NCBI GenBank assembly: GCA_019912395.1
Contig: JAIOIH010000035.1
Span: 1 to 42,964 of the forward strand
Length of the DNA stretch: 42,964 bases
From: Flavobacteriales bacterium
Lineage (GTDB): Bacteria; Bacteroidota; Bacteroidia; Flavobacteriales_F; PHOS-HE28
Reading direction: 5' to 3'
The notes under the pieces: model-generated
Databases searched by the model: none
The model's input: only the letters and a program-made list of their open reading frames with translations
Told to the model about the DNA's origin: nothing
Made by a program: the position numbers and the translations under genes
Part shown: piece by piece, positions 40,967 to 42,964 of the stretch
Numbering within the stretch: the stretch's first letter is position 1
How the letters are laid out: every line of letters starts with the position of its first letter

Positions 40967-41715
40967 TGCGTCAACTGATCCCCATCGCGCTCTCCCTGTT
41001 GCTGCCTGCCTTCGCACAGGCGGGCCCCCAGCAGCTTCTGGAACAGGCGCAGCAGGCGTATGCCAACGGCGACCATAAGCATGCACTGGCGCTGTACGAC
41101 TCGGTGAACAACCAGTACACCTCGGCCGGCCTGCTCTACAACATCGGCAACTGCCATAGCAAGATGAATGACGTTCCGCACGCCATCCTGTACTACGAAC
41201 GTGCGCTTCGCCTGGCACCCGGTGCCGAGGACATACAAGCGAACCTGGACCTGCAGCGCGCCAAGGTGGTGGACCGGGTGAACCAGCTTCCGGCCTTCAC
41301 GCTGGGCTCCGTCTGGGGTCGGCTCCAGGGTGGGAAGGACGTGGACCAGTGGGCGCGCCGGTCCCTGTGGGCATGCGCATTCATGGCGGTGGCCGCTGCG
41401 CTGGCGATCCTTCTTCGCCAACGGATCCTCAAGCGCGTTCTCTTCGGAACGGCGGCGTTGGCCCTGTTGCTCACCTTGTTTTCCGCCGGGCTGGCCGCCT
41501 ATCGCGTGCAGGAGGTGGAGCGCCGGTCCGAGGCCATCATCATGACCCCTTCGGTGGAGATCCTCGGAGAGCCCCGCAAGGGTTCAACGCGCCTGTTCAT
41601 CCTTCACCAAGGCACCAAGGTGAAGCTGCTGAAGGAGCAGGACGAATGGCAGGAGGTCCGGCTTTCCAGCGGTTCCGTGGGCTGGTTGCCGCGCGAAGCG
41701 ATAGAGGTGATCTGA
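40963..41715 (+). CDS. batE: BatE, TPR and SH3-domain membrane protein
   Basis: 250 residues. Signal peptide 'MMRQLIPIALSLLLPAFAQA', TPR units ('LLEQAQQAYANGDHKHALALYDSV', 'AGLLYNIGNCHSKMNDVPHAILYYERALRLAP'), two membrane helices ('LWACAFMAVAAALAILL', 'VLFGTAALALLLTLFSAGLAAY'), and a C-terminal bacterial SH3 domain ('PSVEILGEPRKGSTRLFILHQGTKVKLLKEQDEWQEVRLSSGSVGWLPREAIEVI'). Last gene of the moxR-bat operon; no clear terminator follows before the convergent gene at 41900. Confidence 0.9.
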   Translation: MMRQLIPIALSLLLPAFAQAGPQQLLEQAQQAYANGDHKHALALYDSVNNQYTSAGLLYNIGNCHSKMNDVPHAILYYERALRLAPGAEDIQANLDLQRAKVVDRVNQLPAFTLGSVWGRLQGGKDVDQWARRSLWACAFMAVAAALAILLRQRILKRVLFGTAALALLLTLFSAGLAAYRVQEVERRSEAIIMTPSVEILGEPRKGSTRLFILHQGTKVKLLKEQDEWQEVRLSSGSVGWLPREAIEVI

Positions 41716-41899
41716 GCTTGGTCCCTTCGGGCCTGAACAGGCTCCTATACCATTTCGCACCACAAGGTCGTCCAAGGATGTGCCGCTATTTCCCCGCAGG
41801 ACGATCCAAGGACTGGCCGCGCAGCCGCGGCTACCTCCGTGGAGAAGCAATGCGGAGCAAGGACAAGCAGATCGGATGAACTCGTGGTGCGCGACGGTA

Positions 41900-42964
41900 T
41901 CAGGGCATCGCCTCCATCCGGATGGATGTACCCATCAGCCCGCCAACCGTGAGCAGGACGATCTCGCGATCGTTGTTCAATCCCGTGTAGGAGACCGATC
42001 CGTCCATGTTCACGTCCGCGTTGTAATAACCCACCACCATGTTCGTGGGCTCCGATCCGGTGACCGAGAGGATGGCATCCCGGTCGTTGCCCAGCCCGGT
42101 GTACTTCACCTCGGGGTCGTTGGACACGTTGCCCGGCCAGAGCGCCATGCGACCATCGATGATCGTTTGCGCATCAGTGCCGAAGGTGGGTGTGGAATAA
42201 TTCGTGAGATCCACCAGTTCACCATCGCCCGTTAAGGTTGCCGTGGCCAGTACGCCCAGGTGGTTGCGATGCCGCACGGAGACATGGCGTCCGGCGGGGG
42301 TCTCGTTAAAAGTGATCAGTTCGTCGCCTTCCGGGGTCACTACTTTACCGTTGCGCAGCACCAGCGCGGCGCGCCGCCCCGCCACGGTATATCCTGGATC
42401 ATCCTCGTGCAACTGCACCAGCACCCAGTCCACCACGGAAAGTGCTCCGCTGGCCTGCATCACGGAAGGCGAGACGGCCATGCCGGCGTTCTCGAGCGCA
42501 AAGCCCAGGGCGGTATAGGGTTCCGTGGCGGGGATCAATCCCAGCACATGCAGGTCGTCGCGCATCAGGGCATCGCTGCCGTCCAAGGCACCGCCCAACA
42601 GCATCTTCACCTTCACTCCGCCCGTGGGCACCACCGCCTCGCAATCCGGTCCTTCATACAGGTAGGCCACCTTGGAGGAATACGCGGGTACGGTGACGCT
42701 GCCGGAATACAAGTTCCCGTCAATATCCTTCCAGCAGCCTGTGGACAGGGAAAAGCTCTGCTCGGTGTCCTGATCGTTCACCAACAGCTTATGGCTCAAG
42801 GACGGGTCCACCGCCTGCGCGGTCACCCGGGTCACCTCCACGTTGTCCAGGTAATACATCGGCTCGGTCCATTGGTTCGCGAACTGGATCTGTGCCTGGT
42901 CCGTCAGGTCGCTCTGGAAGTACATCTCCAGGTCGCGGCGCTCTCCATCGAACGGCAATTGCTG
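41900..42964 (-). CDS. C-terminal part of a large exported protein, 5' end outside the window
   Basis: The frame continues off the window end (TTG 42958 is not a real start). Visible: 'QIQFANQWTEPMYYLDNVEVTRVTA' (jelly-roll end), then beta-rich sequence, 'VVDWVLVQLHEDDPGYTVAGRRAALVLRNGKVV', and a C-terminal segment 'YYNADVNMDGSVSYTGLNNDREIVLLTVGG' with EF-hand-like 'D.N.DG.V', as in Bacteroidota surface proteins that end in a dockerin-like block ('GDVNLDG.VKY.G..NDRD.IL'). No canonical type A T9SS tail is seen, but this C-terminal type also occurs on secreted proteins. Probably a large surface or secreted protein; function unknown. Convergent with batE. Confidence 0.75.
   Translation of the reverse strand, partial: QQLPFDGERRDLEMYFQSDLTDQAQIQFANQWTEPMYYLDNVEVTRVTAQAVDPSLSHKLLVNDQDTEQSFSLSTGCWKDIDGNLYSGSVTVPAYSSKVAYLYEGPDCEAVVPTGGVKVKMLLGGALDGSDALMRDDLHVLGLIPATEPYTALGFALENAGMAVSPSVMQASGALSVVDWVLVQLHEDDPGYTVAGRRAALVLRNGKVVTPEGDELITFNETPAGRHVSVRHRNHLGVLATATLTGDGELVDLTNYSTPTFGTDAQTIIDGRMALWPGNVSNDPEVKYTGLGNDRDAILSVTGSEPTNMVVGYYNADVNMDGSVSYTGLNNDREIVLLTVGGLMGTSIRMEAMP

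Overview
The window is about 60% GC and gene-dense. It looks like a Bacteroidota chromosome, most probably a high-GC Flavobacteriales relative. The evidence is type IX secretion (T9SS) C-terminal sorting domains on at least five proteins, a complete moxR/DUF58/batABCDE cluster, a bacillithiol deacetylase (BshB1), little sign of Shine-Dalgarno sites, and Bacteroidota-type TAnnTTTG -7 promoter elements close to start codons. I see no tRNA, rRNA, CRISPR or phage genes. Family names come from recognising sequence; no database search was run.

Layout. 1-10560 is mainly envelope and secretion: a cut-off T9SS protein, a Lys-rich cold-shock-domain protein, an SdiA-regulated-like propeller, a three-gene cluster of exported propeller and small proteins (4718-7957), and three paralogous secreted proteins with tandem PKD-like domains at 3722, 8720 and 9727. 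10808-12448 is an acyl-CoA carboxylase carboxyltransferase. Its last 117 bp recur, diverged, at 12763-12879, beyond a small antitoxin-like ORF.

12930-14750 is the most unusual region. A REP-associated tyrosine transposase (RAYT) gene has 20-bp CATG-centred palindromes on both sides, and two more palindromes, each with a GTAG tetranucleotide, lie inside its own reading frame. Next come a methyltransferase whose stop codon lies in one of the palindromes, a 28-bp inverted-repeat pair, and one copy of a dispersed repeat (second copy near 23666).

14751-33008 is mixed housekeeping and accessory content: a TerC-family protein, another T9SS protein, an MDR oxidoreductase convergent with a Crp/Fnr regulator, a GDCCVxC protein, a class III cyclase-TPR protein, a PhnA/YjdM zinc-ribbon protein, a DinB operon with two small membrane proteins, an esterase, a DUF2461 protein, a beta-helix membrane protein, and a glutathione-peroxidase-like lipoprotein translationally coupled to bshB1.

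33181-41715 is one long operon: moxR, DUF58, a membrane protein, then batA-E, mostly with overlapping stop and start codons. Two of its junctions hold repeat-like DNA, and one such stretch is open in frame with the DUF58 gene. The window ends in the 3' part of a large exported protein on the minus strand.

Best leads: (1) REP elements translated inside their own RAYT gene; (2) a recurring -7-box, 4 nt, ATG arrangement that predicts leaderless mRNAs; (3) the duplicated carboxylase tail around an antitoxin-like ORF; (4) the three interspersed PKD-like paralogues; (5) the repeat-derived N-terminus of the DUF58 protein.
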